Positions 48,071 to 58,211 of a DNA stretch of 64,000 nt are shown in pieces; the stretch's first letter is position 1, and every line of letters starts with the position of its first letter. Both the position numbers and the translations under genes were made by a program. The DNA is from Aliiroseovarius sp. PrR006. Lineage in GTDB: Bacteria > Pseudomonadota > Alphaproteobacteria > Rhodobacterales > Rhodobacteraceae. The DNA lies in assembly GCF_010500215.1 (NCBI RefSeq), contig NZ_JAAGOY010000004.1:372001-436000 (forward strand), in the 5' to 3' direction. The notes below the pieces were generated by a model that saw nothing but the letters and a program-made list of their open reading frames with translations, had not been told where the DNA came from and searched no databases.

Positions 48071-48595
48071 CTAGGCGTCTAGTGCCCGCAAGCCCTTCAA
48101 GAACCGCGCCGCATTCGCCTGATATCCCAGCGCCGAGGCTTCGAGCCCCTTGATCGCCGCGTCATCCAGCTCGCGCACCACTTTGCCCGGTGCGCCCAGA
48201 ACCATCGAGCCGTCAGGGATCACCTTGCCCTCGGTCACCAGCGCCCCTGCCCCGATTAGGCAGTTTTTGCCGATCACCGCGCCGTTCATCACGGTGGCAT
48301 TCATGCCGATCAGGCTGCCGTCTCCGATGGTGCAACCGTGCAGTAGCACTTTGTGGCCCACGGTGACGTTCTGGCCGATGGTCAGCGGAAAACCCATATC
48401 GGTATGAAAGACGCTGTTTTCCTGCACGTTCGTGCCCGCACCCACATGGATCAGCTCGTTGTCGCCGCGCAGGGTCGACCCGAACCAGACCGAGGCTTTC
48501 GAATCGATTTGCACCTTGCCGATCAGGTTAGCATCCGGTGCGATGAACGCGTCTTCGGCGATTTCCGGGGCGATCCCGTCCAGTTCGTAGATCAT
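48071..48595 (-). CDS. gamma-carbonic anhydrase family protein
   Basis: The 174-residue left-handed beta-helix protein has the zinc-ligand histidines in VFHTD and VGHKVLLHG and the hexapeptide repeats [20 protein letters not shown]. Such proteins (YrdA, PaaY, CaiE-like) may be carbonic anhydrases or thioesterases; activity cannot be read here. It overlaps gmk by 4 bases. Confidence 0.9.
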   Translation of the reverse strand: MIYELDGIAPEIAEDAFIAPDANLIGKVQIDSKASVWFGSTLRGDNELIHVGAGTNVQENSVFHTDMGFPLTIGQNVTVGHKVLLHGCTIGDGSLIGMNATVMNGAVIGKNCLIGAGALVTEGKVIPDGSMVLGAPGKVVRELDDAAIKGLEASALGYQANAARFLKGLRALDA

Positions 48596-49257
48596 GCGTC
48601 TCCCTCCTCAAACTCGGCTTGCAGCTTGCGTACGTGATCCAACAAGCTGGGCTGCTGGTTTCGACGCTGGCGGGTGGCTTCGACGATGGTAATTAGCTTT
48701 TGCGCCGTCGCCTCAAGATCGTCATTCACCAGCACATAGTCATAGCTGCCCCAGTGGCTGATCTCGTCCCAGCTTTTCTGCATCCGTTTCTGGATTACCT
48801 CGTCGCTGTCTTGTCCACGTCCAACCAGACGGGACCGCAGTTCAGTGATCGAGGGCGGAAGGATGAAGATCGACAGGGAATGCGACGCCATCGAAGAATT
48901 GCGGATCTGCACTTCACCCTGCCAGTCCACGTCAAACAACACATCCTTGCCGCTTTCGATCGCGCGGCGCACCGGTTCTGCGGGCGAACCATAGAAATTG
49001 CCAAAGACGTGGGCGTGCTCCAGCATCTCGCCTTTGATCACCATGTCCTTGAACTTCCCTTCTTCAACGAAGTGGTAATCCTTGCCGTCGACTTCGCCCT
49101 CGCGCGGCGCGCGCGTCGTGGCCGAGACCGAGAAGCTGAGCGTCGGGTCCCAGTCCATCAGCCGCTTGGCCAAGGTCGATTTTCCTGCGCCCGAGGGCGA
49201 AGACAGGATGATTAGAAGACCGCGACGGTTTTCCGGGTTGTTTTCGGCGGCACTCAT
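48592..49257 (-). CDS. gmk: guanylate kinase
   Basis: Gmk phosphorylates GMP to GDP. From the ATG at 49257 the protein has 221 residues, with P-loop [11 protein letters not shown] near residue 19, [21 protein letters not shown] near 41 and [11 protein letters not shown] near 104. yicC lies 4 bases upstream, as in many proteobacteria. Confidence 0.97.
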   Translation of the reverse strand: MSAAENNPENRRGLLIILSSPSGAGKSTLAKRLMDWDPTLSFSVSATTRAPREGEVDGKDYHFVEEGKFKDMVIKGEMLEHAHVFGNFYGSPAEPVRRAIESGKDVLFDVDWQGEVQIRNSSMASHSLSIFILPPSITELRSRLVGRGQDSDEVIQKRMQKSWDEISHWGSYDYVLVNDDLEATAQKLITIVEATRQRRNQQPSLLDHVRKLQAEFEEGDA

Positions 49258-49261
49258 GGGG

Positions 49262-50155
49262 TTACTCCACGTTCTGAACTTGCTCGCGCATCTGATCAAT
49301 CACATGCTTCAGGTCAAGACCCACTCGGGTCAGTTCGTTAAATTGTGCTTTTGAACACAACGTGTTGGCTTCGCGATTGAATTCTTGCATCAGGAAATCA
49401 AGCTTGCGGCCAGCGGGGTCCCCAGCGGTCAGATGCGACCGGGCAACGGTGATATGGGCGCGCAAACGGTCCAATTCTTCGCGCACATCGGTTTTCACGG
49501 CAATCAGGGCAAGTTCTTGCGCCACGCGGTCGGGGTTGGCCCCGTCTGTCGCGTCCATGATCCGGGCCAGCGCATCGCGAAGCCCGTCCGCTTGTGCCTG
49601 GCTGCGCTCTTCCAGCAACGCCTCAGCCTGCCCGACCAGCACCTCTACTTGCTCCACCTGCCCCGACAGGATGTCGGACAGTGCCTGCCCTTCTTCCTGA
49701 CGCGAGGCCACGAAGTCGTCGACCAAACTGGGGATCTGTTCTTTCAATGCGTCAATCAGTGGCGCACGACTGTCTGCATCCGCTGCCCGCACCTCGATCA
49801 CGCCACGCAGCTGCGCGATATCTGCTGCCGATACGGGCGAGACTGCCAGTCCACGCATCTCGGCCTCGGCGGCGATCGACAAAAGGTGAGACACCGCCTG
49901 CCCCAACCGCTCGGGGTTCACGGCATATTGCCCGTCATCGTCAGGATGCGAGACTCGCAACGTCACAGACACGTTCCCACGCGCGATCTTTTGCTTCAGC
50001 GCCTTACGCAGCGTGTCCTCGACGCCATCAAGTCCGTCTGGTAGCCGCAGTCGGATATCCAGCCCGCGTGCATTCACCGATCGCAGGTCCCAAACCCAGG
50101 TAAATCCGTTCAGTTCACCAGTTGCGCTGGCATATCCGGTCATCGAGTAAATCAT
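49262..50155 (-). CDS. YicC family endoribonuclease
   Basis: The 297-residue protein begins [15 protein letters not shown] and ends [16 protein letters not shown], both signatures of the YicC/YloC family, which has been shown to have RNase activity in E. coli and Bacillus. It forms an operon with gmk and the gamma-carbonic anhydrase gene. Confidence 0.94.
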   Translation of the reverse strand: MIYSMTGYASATGELNGFTWVWDLRSVNARGLDIRLRLPDGLDGVEDTLRKALKQKIARGNVSVTLRVSHPDDDGQYAVNPERLGQAVSHLLSIAAEAEMRGLAVSPVSAADIAQLRGVIEVRAADADSRAPLIDALKEQIPSLVDDFVASRQEEGQALSDILSGQVEQVEVLVGQAEALLEERSQAQADGLRDALARIMDATDGANPDRVAQELALIAVKTDVREELDRLRAHITVARSHLTAGDPAGRKLDFLMQEFNREANTLCSKAQFNELTRVGLDLKHVIDQMREQVQNVE

Positions 50156-50161
50156 GAGTGG

Positions 50162-50176
50162 TTAACCATTTGATAA
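50162..50176. promoter_or_regulatory. possible CtrA box upstream of the PAS gene
   Basis: TTAA-CCATTTG-ATAA matches the CtrA consensus TTAA-N7-TTAA in 7 of 8 positions, in the 106-base gap between divergent yicC and the PAS protein gene. Another TTAAC is at 50243. It is only a motif match. Confidence 0.35.
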
Positions 50177-50261
50177 GATTTTCCGCCAAATTCGATCAGA
50201 ATATGGCATATTAAGGTATCGGTAAGCATTACCTACGTATTCGTTAACAAACGGTCACCGA

Positions 50262-51140
50262 ATGGACAAGGATCAGACAGATCCCATCCGGGGCCAGGTC
50301 GCCGGGAACAAAGAGATGAAAATCGAGTATCTGCGTAACGGGAATGTTGTCTCGCTGTTATCGGCCCGGCAGGGCAAAACCTATCCTGCGATCGCACAGG
50401 TTAAAGCCTATTGGCACGGGCTGCGCAACGGACGTCTTTGCCCCACCCGGCAAGAGGTTGATCCCCGTGGAATGGCGGGTGCGCTGCACGAAGCCTTTAT
50501 CCTTGAAAAGATCGCACCGGGGCTGGCCCGCATTCGGCTGGCAGGGCAGCATCTGAATGACGTTCTGAACATGGAGGTCCGCGGGATGCCGATCTCGGTC
50601 TTTTTCGAGGCCGATGCCCGCAACGAATTGCACCGCGCGCTTGAAGCGCTTTTCGATATGCCCGCACAAATCACCCTGTATTTGGCCGCCGCCGGCGGCG
50701 CTTTCCGAAAACCCGTTGAGGCGCAGATGGTGATGCTGCCTTTGCGTGATGAGGATGGCCAGGTCACACGTGTTCTGGGCGCGTTACAGGTGGATGGCGC
50801 ACTAAAAAGCGGTCCGCATCGGTTTTCGATCCAATCCGTCGAAACCTCAGCCATCGTGGTCAAGAATGACGCGTTAGCGTCGATGTCAAAGCCTCAGACT
50901 GCCTATGATGAAGAAAAGGCTGCGGCAGCACGATCGCGCGAAGCATTGGATCTGCGCCTGGGCGCCAATCCGGGATTGCATATGGGACATGTTTATCGCG
51001 AGCCCGTTCCCGGCGGTGACGACACATTTCGAAGCTTCGTCGAAGCACAACGTCATTTTGACATGCGCACGGAATTGGACCAGCCTGATGCGGGGAAATC
51101 AGGACAACAGGCACATCTGAAACTGGTGACGTCCAACTAA
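50262..51140 (+). CDS. PAS-domain protein (PAS_5 type)
   Basis: The 292-residue protein shows the alphaproteobacterial PAS_5 pattern: YWHGLRNGRLCPTRQEVDPR near residue 50, ARIRLAGQHLND near 88, then GMPISVFF and a core ending near residue 175. The remainder is low in recognisable motifs. No output domain is visible, so it may be a partner of a two-component system. A later start at 50316 is possible. The divergent promoter region has a CtrA-like motif. Confidence 0.8.
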   Translation: MDKDQTDPIRGQVAGNKEMKIEYLRNGNVVSLLSARQGKTYPAIAQVKAYWHGLRNGRLCPTRQEVDPRGMAGALHEAFILEKIAPGLARIRLAGQHLNDVLNMEVRGMPISVFFEADARNELHRALEALFDMPAQITLYLAAAGGAFRKPVEAQMVMLPLRDEDGQVTRVLGALQVDGALKSGPHRFSIQSVETSAIVVKNDALASMSKPQTAYDEEKAAAARSREALDLRLGANPGLHMGHVYREPVPGGDDTFRSFVEAQRHFDMRTELDQPDAGKSGQQAHLKLVTSN

Positions 51141-51192
51141 TTTTGCCTGTATGTGGGAGCAAGGGGCGTTCTGCACTGCTTCGGGCAAATAG

Positions 51193-51222
51193 AAACGCCC
51201 CGGCGACATTGCCGGGGCGTTT
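51193..51222. terminator. terminator between the PAS gene and DAHP synthase
   Basis: AAACGCCCCGGC (51193-51204) and GCCGGGGCGTTT (51211-51222) form a perfect 12-bp stem with a six-base loop, in the gap between convergent genes, with T-rich tails on both strands. Confidence 0.85.
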
Positions 51223-51245
51223 ACTTTTTCGACCTATGCTAACGC

Positions 51246-52619
51246 TTAGCTGGCTTTGGCGGCCAGAGCATCCCCGTTGCGACGGGCCGACAACTCTTCG
51301 GCCACCAGGAAGGCCAGTTCCAGCGACTGGCTGGCATTCAGGCGCGGGTCGCAGGCGGTGTGATAGCGATCCGACAAATCTTCGTCGGTCACGGCACGTA
51401 CGCCGCCCGTGCACTCGGTCACGTCCGAGCCGGTCATCTCGAAATGCACGCCACCGGGGACCGAGCCCTCGGCCTTGTGCACGGCGAAGAACTCTTGCAC
51501 TTCTTTCAGCACGCTGTCGAACGGACGGGTTTTATACCCCGAGGCCGACTTGATCGTGTTGCCGTGCATCGGATCACAGGACCAGACCACGTTGGCGCCT
51601 TCTTCCTGCACGGTCTTGATCAGACGCGGCAGGTGTTCACCAACTTTGCCGGCACCAAAGCGTGCGATCAGGGTCAGACGGCCCGCTTCGTTTTCTGGGT
51701 TCAGTTTTTCAAGCAGGATCTTCAGATCTTCGGCAGTGGTGGTCGGGCCACATTTCAGGCCAATCGGGTTGATCACGCCACGCAGGAATTCAACATGCGC
51801 GCCGTCCGGCTGACGGGTACGGTCGCCGATCCACAGCATGTGGCCAGAGCCTGCAACCGTCTTGCCGGTGGTGGCGTCCAGACGGGTCAGCGCCTCTTCA
51901 TATTCCAGCAGCAGGCTTTCATGAGAGGTGTAGAAATCCACCGTTTGCAGCGTGTGCATACGATCTGCAGTTACGCCAGCAGATTGCATAAAGTCCAAGC
52001 TGTCCTGAATACGCTCGGCCATCGCGCGATACTTTTCAGCCTCGCCCGAGGCGGTGAAATCCAGCGTCCATTTGTGCACCTGATGCACGTCTGCCAGACC
52101 ACCGGTCGAGAACGCGCGCAGCAGGTTCAGCGTTGCAGCGGACTGCGTATAGGCCTGCAGCATCTTCTGCGGATCCGGGATGCGGGCGTCCGAGGTGAAA
52201 TCCAGCTCGTTGATGATGTCACCGCGGTAGCTGGGCAGTTCAACACCATCCAGGGTTTCGGTAGGGGCCGAGCGCGGTTTGGCGAACTGGCCAGCCATAC
52301 GCCCCACTTTGACAACGGGCACCTTGGCACCAAAGGTCAGCACCATCGCCATCTGCAGCATGACTTTGAACGTGTCACGAATGCCATCAGCCGAGAAATC
52401 GGCGAAGCTTTCAGCGCAGTCACCGCCTTGCAGCAGGAACGCTTCACCACGCGAGGCACGGCCCAGCTCTTCGCGCAGGCGCATGGCCTCGCCGGCAAAA
52501 ACCAAGGGCGGATACTTTGCAAGTTGCGCCTCGACCTCGGCCAGTGCGGCCGGATCAGTATAGTCTGGCATCTGTACCCTTGGCTTGTTGCGCCAGGTCG
52601 ACTTGTCCCACTCCGTCAT
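51246..52619 (-). CDS. class II 3-deoxy-7-phosphoheptulonate synthase (DAHP synthase)
   Basis: The 457-residue enzyme catalyses the first shikimate step from PEP and erythrose 4-phosphate. It has the plant-like class II features: [17 protein letters not shown] near residue 55, [12 protein letters not shown] near 81, and [18 protein letters not shown] near 360. Large frames on the plus strand here are shadows. It is monocistronic and divergent from the GlxA-type regulator. Confidence 0.96.
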   Translation of the reverse strand: MTEWDKSTWRNKPRVQMPDYTDPAALAEVEAQLAKYPPLVFAGEAMRLREELGRASRGEAFLLQGGDCAESFADFSADGIRDTFKVMLQMAMVLTFGAKVPVVKVGRMAGQFAKPRSAPTETLDGVELPSYRGDIINELDFTSDARIPDPQKMLQAYTQSAATLNLLRAFSTGGLADVHQVHKWTLDFTASGEAEKYRAMAERIQDSLDFMQSAGVTADRMHTLQTVDFYTSHESLLLEYEEALTRLDATTGKTVAGSGHMLWIGDRTRQPDGAHVEFLRGVINPIGLKCGPTTTAEDLKILLEKLNPENEAGRLTLIARFGAGKVGEHLPRLIKTVQEEGANVVWSCDPMHGNTIKSASGYKTRPFDSVLKEVQEFFAVHKAEGSVPGGVHFEMTGSDVTECTGGVRAVTDEDLSDRYHTACDPRLNASQSLELAFLVAEELSARRNGDALAAKAS

Positions 52620-52857
52620 GGTTTTCTCCGTTAACTATCTGTCTTCGCCCACGATACGGGGCGACGCCTCTTTTATCCTGTCCGACGTTAACGTGCAAAC
52701 AGAGTTGCGAAACAGTAATATGACGGAAATTTCCCATCGTTTGTCGCATATGTATTGGTGCGCTATGATCGGTAAAAAAAGCGACTTGCTGCGGGCCTCT
52801 AAACCTGCTGAATTTGTCGCTACCTTTATAGAACCCATGAAGAAAAGGGTGAGTCGG

Positions 52858-53844
52858 ATGACCAAACTGTCAGAGATGAATGATCAAGCTGCACGTCGGT
52901 TTGTGTTCGTTCTTGTTGACGGGTTTACCCTTTTGAGTTTTGCCGGTGCTGTCGATGCATTGCGGATCGCCAATCGCGCCAGCGGCAAGAAGCTTTATGA
53001 CTGGGTGATCCTGTCTGAAGACGGCGGAGAAGTTACGTCCTCTGCTGGCCCCAGCTTTCTGGCCGATGGCGCGTTGGAAGAGCTTCGCCGCGACGACACG
53101 CTGGTTCTGGTGTCCGGCGTCGACGTGCAAAGCAATTGCAGCACCAAGTTGTTGAACTGGCTCCGCCGCGAATCCCGTCGGGGGGTGCGTATTGCCGGTC
53201 TGTGTACCGCGGCACATATCTTGGCCAAGACCGGGCTACTGAATGACAAACGCGCAACGATCCACTGGGAAAACCATGACAGCTTCTCTGAGGAGTTCGA
53301 CGAGGTTGAACTGACAAAGCGCGTATTCGTGGTCGATGGTAAGATCATGACCGCTGCCGGCGGCACCGCTGCCATTGACCTGATCCTGAAGATTATTGCC
53401 GAGGATCAGGGCGAGGACGTGGCCAATGTGGTGGCCGATCAGCAGATCTACACGACGATCCGTACCGAAAGCGACAGCCAGCGCCTGTCCGTGCCAACCC
53501 GTATCGGCGTGCGCCACCCCAAGCTTTCCGATGTGATCCGCAAGATGGAAGCCAACATAGAAGAGCCGATTTCACCGTCGGTTCTGGCCAGCGAAGTGGG
53601 CATGTCCACACGCCAGCTGGAGCGCCTGTTCCGCCGCTATCTGAACCGCTCGCCCAAGCGCTACTACATGGAACTGCGCCTGCAAAAAGCGCGCAACCTG
53701 CTGATGCAAACGGATATGAGCGTGATCAACGTGGCCTTGTCCTGCGGGTTTTCCAGCCCCTCGCATTTCTCGAAATGCTACCGGTCGCATTATGACACCA
53801 CCCCCTATCGCGAACGCGGCAGCCGCGGGGCCAGGCCTGCGTAA
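52858..53844 (+). CDS. GlxA-family transcriptional regulator (DJ-1/PfpI plus AraC HTH)
   Basis: The protein has about 328 residues from the ATG at 52858 (AAGGG upstream); 52837 and 52876 are other starts, and the frame runs open to 52585. The N-terminal domain (about 15-190) is a DJ-1/PfpI-like glutamine amidotransferase fold (FVLVDGFTLLSFAGAVDALR; AGLCTAAHILA with Cys at the elbow). The C-terminal 100 residues are an AraC helix-turn-helix pair. Some relatives control carnitine or glycine betaine use. Its position next to the liv-type operon may mean control of that operon. Confidence 0.88.
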   Translation: MTKLSEMNDQAARRFVFVLVDGFTLLSFAGAVDALRIANRASGKKLYDWVILSEDGGEVTSSAGPSFLADGALEELRRDDTLVLVSGVDVQSNCSTKLLNWLRRESRRGVRIAGLCTAAHILAKTGLLNDKRATIHWENHDSFSEEFDEVELTKRVFVVDGKIMTAAGGTAAIDLILKIIAEDQGEDVANVVADQQIYTTIRTESDSQRLSVPTRIGVRHPKLSDVIRKMEANIEEPISPSVLASEVGMSTRQLERLFRRYLNRSPKRYYMELRLQKARNLLMQTDMSVINVALSCGFSSPSHFSKCYRSHYDTTPYRERGSRGARPA

Positions 53845-54091
53845 GCCAATATCTCATGTTGCGTTTAAGAATCAGTGTTTGGCGCATTTCGGGGCCAAGC
53901 TGACGTATTCTGTGCACGAAAAATCGGGCTCGTTGAAATCGAAAACGACACCGAATACGCCTAGCCGCAGCGAGACCCTGACGACCCGTAAACCTCGGCG
54001 GTTTTTTGAGCAAATCATCTGCTTCGGCCTTTTCTTTTCCGGTATGCGCGCCTAGGGTCGAGACCGGAATTTTCCAATTGGGAGAACAAAA

Positions 54092-55279
54092 ATGAAAAAA
54101 CTTCTTATGGCCACCGCTGCAACTGCACTGGTTGGCGGCGCTGCATATGCAGACGACCACGCAATCAAACTGGGCACCATTCTTGGCTATACTGGCCCGA
54201 TCGAAAGCCTGACCCCGCATATGGCGGGTGGCGCTGAACTGGCGATGGAAGAAGTGTCGGCCTCGGGCCTGCTTCTGGGTGGCAAGTCGGTCGTCAGCGT
54301 CCGTGCCGATTCGACCTGTGTAGACAGCGCAGCCGCGACCGCCGCAGCTGAACGCCTGATCACTTCGGATGGCGTCAAAGGCCTGATGGGCCCGGATTGT
54401 TCGGGTGTGACCGGCGCTGTGCTGGCCAACGTAGCCCTGCCCAACGGCATCGTCATGATCTCGCCGTCGGCGACCTCGCCGGGTCTGTCGACCGCAGAAG
54501 ACAACGGCCTGTTCTTCCGCACCGCTCCTTCGGATGCCCGTCAGTCGGACGTGATGGCTGCAATCCTGAAGGAAAATGGCGTGGGATCGGTTGCTGTGAC
54601 CTACACCAACAACGACTACGGCAAGGGCATGGCTGACGCGTTCAAAGCTGCCTTTGAAGCCGCCGGTGGCGAAGTGACCATCGTGGCCTCGCACGAAGAC
54701 GGCAAAGCGGACTACACCGCTGAAGTCGGCGCTCTGGCCTCGGCCGGTGGCGACGTGCTGGTTGTGGCTGGCTATGTGGACCAAGGTGGTGCAGGCATCG
54801 TGCGCGGTGCGCTGGACACCGGTGCATTCGACACCTTCCACTTCCCCGATGGCATGATCGGCTCGAACCTGGAGGCCAACTTCGGCTCGGACATCGACGG
54901 CTCGACCGGTCAGGTTCCGGGCACCGACAGCCCCGGTGCTGCCACTTTTGCTGAATTGGTCGGTGACAAGTTCGACGTGACCTCGCCCTACACCGGCGAA
55001 AGCTATGACGCAGCTGCTCTGATCATGCTGGCCATGCAGGCTGCTGGTTCGGCTGAGCCGGGTGACTATGTTTCGAAAGTCGAAATGGTTGCCAACGCTC
55101 CGGGCGAAAAAATCTATCCGGGTGAGTTGGCCAAAGGCCTGCAGATCCTGGCCGACGGCGGCGACATCGACTATGTCGGCGCAACCGCGGTTGAGCTGGT
55201 AGACGGTGGCGAAGCTGCTGGTTCGTACCGCGAAATCAAGATCGAAGGCGGCAAGATGGTAACGGTCCAATACCGTTAA
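54092..55279 (+). CDS. ABC transporter substrate-binding protein, branched-chain amino acid type
   Basis: The 395-residue periplasmic protein has a signal peptide MKKLLMATAATALVGGAAYA and the type I binding fold of the Leu/Ile/Val family (KLGTILGYTGPIESLTPHMAGGAELA; YTNNDYGKGMADAFKAAFEAAG). The true ligand could be any amino acid or amide. It is the first gene of the ABC operon, expected to be the most abundant product. The start has GGGAG upstream; a 514-codon antisense frame is a shadow. Confidence 0.93.
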   Translation: MKKLLMATAATALVGGAAYADDHAIKLGTILGYTGPIESLTPHMAGGAELAMEEVSASGLLLGGKSVVSVRADSTCVDSAAATAAAERLITSDGVKGLMGPDCSGVTGAVLANVALPNGIVMISPSATSPGLSTAEDNGLFFRTAPSDARQSDVMAAILKENGVGSVAVTYTNNDYGKGMADAFKAAFEAAGGEVTIVASHEDGKADYTAEVGALASAGGDVLVVAGYVDQGGAGIVRGALDTGAFDTFHFPDGMIGSNLEANFGSDIDGSTGQVPGTDSPGAATFAELVGDKFDVTSPYTGESYDAAALIMLAMQAAGSAEPGDYVSKVEMVANAPGEKIYPGELAKGLQILADGGDIDYVGATAVELVDGGEAAGSYREIKIEGGKMVTVQYR

Positions 55280-55299
55280 TCTAACGCCAAGTTGACCTG

Positions 55300-55326
55300 A
55301 AGCAGCCCGGACTTTCCGGGCTGTTT
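55300..55326 (+). other. intercistronic hairpin after the substrate-binding protein gene
   Basis: CAGCCCGGA (55303-55311) and TCCGGGCTG (55315-55323) form a perfect 9-bp stem with loop CTT, extended by weaker pairs to 55300-55326. No T-tract follows. Such hairpins commonly stabilise the 3' end of binding-protein transcripts or reduce read-through into the transporter genes. Confidence 0.65.
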
Positions 55327-55369
55327 CAATATGTTAGGCAACCATCTTTAGGTTGTAGAGGGAACAGAC

Positions 55370-56149
55370 ATGATCGTCATCGAAGACGTCCATAAGCATT
55401 TTGGCGGCTTTCGTGCCGTTGATGGGGCAACCCTGACCATCCAAGACAAGTCCATCACCGGACTGATCGGCCCGAACGGTGCGGGCAAAACGACGCTATT
55501 CAATGTCATCGCGGGCGTGTTGAAGCCGACTTCGGGTCGGATCACCATGGCAGGCGAAGACATCACCGGCCTGCCTCCGCACGAGCTGTTCCACAAAGGC
55601 CTTCTGCGCACTTTCCAGATTGCGCATGAATTCGGTTCGATGACCTGCCGCGAGAACTTGATGATGGTCCCCGGCGGCCAGTCAGGCGAACGCCTTTGGG
55701 ATACTTGGTTCGGTCGCAAGCGCATCGCAGATGAAGAACGCGCCCTGAAAGCCAAAGCAGACGAAGTGCTGGAGTTCCTGACGATCTCGCACATTTCCAA
55801 CCTGCGCGCGGGTGAAATCTCGGGCGGCCAGAAAAAGCTTCTGGAACTGGGCCGCACCATGATGGTGGACGCCAAAATCGTTTTCCTCGACGAAGTCGGC
55901 GCCGGTGTGAACCGTACGCTGCTATACACCATCGCCGACGCAATCAAACGTCTGAACGAAGAGCGTGGCTACACCTTCGTTGTCATTGAGCACGACATGG
56001 ATTTCATCGAGAAAATCTGTGACCCTGTGATCTGTATGGCCGAAGGCAAAGTGCTGGCAGAAGGTACTCTGGCCGAAATCAAGGCCAACGAACAGGTGAT
56101 CGAAGCCTATCTGGGCACGGGCCTGAAGAATAAGAAAGAGAACGCATAA
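55370..56149 (+). CDS. ABC transporter ATP-binding protein, LivG type
   Basis: The 259-residue ATPase has Walker A GPNGAGKTT (about residues 38-46), ABC signature EISGGQKKLLELG near 145 and Walker B IVFLDEVGAG, plus the C-terminal LivG-specific VIEHDMDFIEKICD and TLAEIKANEQVIEAYLG. The Walker B end reads DEVGAG where most ABC ATPases have DEPxAG. It pairs with the LivF-type ATPase; its stop overlaps the next start by one base. Confidence 0.95.
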   Translation: MIVIEDVHKHFGGFRAVDGATLTIQDKSITGLIGPNGAGKTTLFNVIAGVLKPTSGRITMAGEDITGLPPHELFHKGLLRTFQIAHEFGSMTCRENLMMVPGGQSGERLWDTWFGRKRIADEERALKAKADEVLEFLTISHISNLRAGEISGGQKKLLELGRTMMVDAKIVFLDEVGAGVNRTLLYTIADAIKRLNEERGYTFVVIEHDMDFIEKICDPVICMAEGKVLAEGTLAEIKANEQVIEAYLGTGLKNKKENA

Positions 56150-56862
56150 TGAGCGAACCTTTCCTCATTGGAGACAGCATGACCGGCGGCTACGGCAAGG
56201 GCCCGGACATTCTGCATGACTGCACCATCGCCGTCGACAAGGGCGAGATCGCTGTGATCGTCGGCCCCAACGGCGCAGGCAAATCTACCGGCATGAAGGC
56301 CGTATTTGGAATGTTGAACGTGCGCTCGGGCGCGGTTCGGTTGGGTGGTGAAGACATCACCAACCTGTCGCCTCAGGATCGCGTGCGAAAAGGCATGGGC
56401 TTTGTGCCGCAGACCCACAACATCTTCACGTCGATGACCGTGGAAGAGAACCTCGAGATGGGTGGTTTCATCCGTACCGACGATATCCACGAGACGATTG
56501 AACAGGTCTATGAGCTGTTCCCGATTCTGCGCGAAAAGCGCAACCAGCCTGCGGGCGAGCTGTCGGGCGGTCAGCGTCAACAGGTGGCCGTGGGCCGCGC
56601 GCTGATGACCAAACCGACCGTTCTGATGCTGGACGAACCCACAGCGGGCGTTAGCCCTATCGTGATGGACGAGCTGTTTGACCGGATTATCGAGGTCGCC
56701 CGCACCGGAATCTCGATCCTGATGGTGGAACAAAACGCCCGTCAAGCGCTTGAAATCGCAGACAAAGGCTATGTCCTTGTACAGGGCCGCAACGCGCACA
56801 CAGGCTCGGGCAAAGAGCTTCTGGCCGACCCCGAAGTCCGCCAATCGTTCCTAGGGGGCTGA
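56149..56862 (+). CDS. ABC transporter ATP-binding protein, LivF type
   Basis: The 237-residue ATPase has Walker A GPNGAGKST near residue 39, the LivF-type QTHNIFTSMTVEENLEMG near 85, signature ELSGGQRQQVAVGRALM near 138 and Walker B MLDEPTAGVSP. It energises import together with the LivG-type subunit. The small secreted protein gene starts 3 bases downstream. Confidence 0.95.
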   Translation: MSEPFLIGDSMTGGYGKGPDILHDCTIAVDKGEIAVIVGPNGAGKSTGMKAVFGMLNVRSGAVRLGGEDITNLSPQDRVRKGMGFVPQTHNIFTSMTVEENLEMGGFIRTDDIHETIEQVYELFPILREKRNQPAGELSGGQRQQVAVGRALMTKPTVLMLDEPTAGVSPIVMDELFDRIIEVARTGISILMVEQNARQALEIADKGYVLVQGRNAHTGSGKELLADPEVRQSFLGG

Positions 56863-56865
56863 CGC

Positions 56866-57201
56866 ATGCGTTTCGCCCTTACCCTGACACTGGCCCTGAG
56901 CCCCGCGCCGCTTCTGGCGCAGGACTGCAGCTTCGTGACCGAGTGTTACGAGGACCAAGCCTGTCAGGACACAGACTTTTCGCTGACCGCCGACTTGACC
57001 AGCGAGCGTCTGATCACCGGCTTCGGAGATCTGACCATCGTCGCCGCCAAACAGGCTGGCGCCTTGACCACGTTGTTCGCCACTGGCGACGGCGCTGAAT
57101 ATCTTCTGTCCCGCAACGGTGACGCTGCCCGCTTCACGGCCCACTCTAATGTGGGTCCGGCGGCAATCACCTATTTGGGCACCTGTAAGGGAGAGTTCTG
57201 A
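56866..57201 (+). CDS. small secreted protein inside the liv-type operon
   Basis: The 111-residue product has a signal peptide MRFALTLTLALSPAPLLAQ and a mature domain with five cysteines, four of them clustered at its start (DCSFVTECYEDQACQD). The remainder looks like beta strands ending YLGTCKGEF. It begins 3 bases after the livF-type gene and ends overlapping the livH-type start by one base, so it is a true operon member. I recognise no family; it may assist the transporter or its substrate-binding protein. Confidence 0.8.
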   Translation: MRFALTLTLALSPAPLLAQDCSFVTECYEDQACQDTDFSLTADLTSERLITGFGDLTIVAAKQAGALTTLFATGDGAEYLLSRNGDAARFTAHSNVGPAAITYLGTCKGEF

Positions 57202-58211
57202 TGGACTTTCTGAACGCGCTTGTCGCGCTTTCAAACTTTGTACTGATCCCCGCGATCGCCTATGGCAGCCAGCTTGCGCTAGGCGCGCTTGGGGTCACGC
57301 TGATTTACGGCATCCTGCGGTTCTCGAACTTCGCCCATGGCGATACGATGGCCTTTGGCGCGATGGTGACGATCCTGTTTACATGGTGGTTCCAGTCGAT
57401 GGGGCTGTCCATTCATCCGCTGCCCACGGCCCTTCTGGCCTTGCCCTTTGGTATCGTCGTCACATCGATGCTTCTGATCGCCACGGACCGCACAGTGTAT
57501 CGTTTCTATCGTCGCGTAAAAGCGAAACCGATCGTGTTTGTCATGGCCTCGATGGGCGTGATGTTCATCATGAACGGCGTGGTACGCTTCATCATCGGGC
57601 CGGGCGATCAACGCTTTGCCGATGGCGAGCGGTTCATTATCCGCGCGCGTGACTTCAAGAACGCCACGGGGCTGAACGAAGGCCTGGCTTTCAAAACTTC
57701 GCAGGGCATCACCATTGTGACCGCGATCATCGTGGTCGCCGTACTGTTCTGGTTCCTGAACCGCACCCGCACCGGCAAGTCGATGCGCGCTTTCTCGGAT
57801 AACGAGGATCTGGCGCTTCTGTCGGGCATCAACCCGGAGCGCGTGGTGATGATCACATGGATCATCGTCGCTGCCCTGATTACCATCGCAGGCACGCTGT
57901 ATGGGCTTGATAAAAGCTTCAAACCCTTCACCTATTTCCAGCTTCTGCTGCCCATCTTCGCCTCGGCCATCGTAGGCGGTCTGGGCAACCCGCTGGGGGC
58001 CATCGCAGGCGGGTTCGTCATCGCGTTCTCCGAGGTCACGATCACTTATGCCTGGAAGAAAGTCGCGGTCTATCTGCTGCCCGAAAGTCTGGAGCCGTCC
58101 AGCCTCGTCCAGCTGATGTCCACCGACTATAAATTCGCAGTCAGCTTCGTGATCCTGATCGTCGTCTTGCTGTTCAAACCAACCGGTCTATTCAAGGGGC
58201 AATCGGTATGA
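57201..58211 (+). CDS. branched-chain amino acid ABC transporter permease, LivH type
   Basis: The 336-residue permease has eight or so membrane segments and the LivH pattern GALGVTLIYGILRFSNFAHG at residues 24-43. The EAA-like loop and the GGLGNPLGAIAGGFVIAFSE stretch near 259 are conserved. It forms the membrane channel with the LivM-type subunit. The start overlaps the small secreted protein stop by one base; the next gene overlaps by 4. Confidence 0.94.
   Translation: MDFLNALVALSNFVLIPAIAYGSQLALGALGVTLIYGILRFSNFAHGDTMAFGAMVTILFTWWFQSMGLSIHPLPTALLALPFGIVVTSMLLIATDRTVYRFYRRVKAKPIVFVMASMGVMFIMNGVVRFIIGPGDQRFADGERFIIRARDFKNATGLNEGLAFKTSQGITIVTAIIVVAVLFWFLNRTRTGKSMRAFSDNEDLALLSGINPERVVMITWIIVAALITIAGTLYGLDKSFKPFTYFQLLLPIFASAIVGGLGNPLGAIAGGFVIAFSEVTITYAWKKVAVYLLPESLEPSSLVQLMSTDYKFAVSFVILIVVLLFKPTGLFKGQSV

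Noticed and set aside
51360-52634. 424-codon plus-strand frame opposite DAHP synthase
   Set aside because: It is an antisense shadow of a highly conserved gene.
53726-55270. 514-codon minus-strand frame across the substrate-binding protein gene
   Set aside because: It spans two convincing plus-strand genes and has a His- and Gly-rich shadow composition, with no domain.
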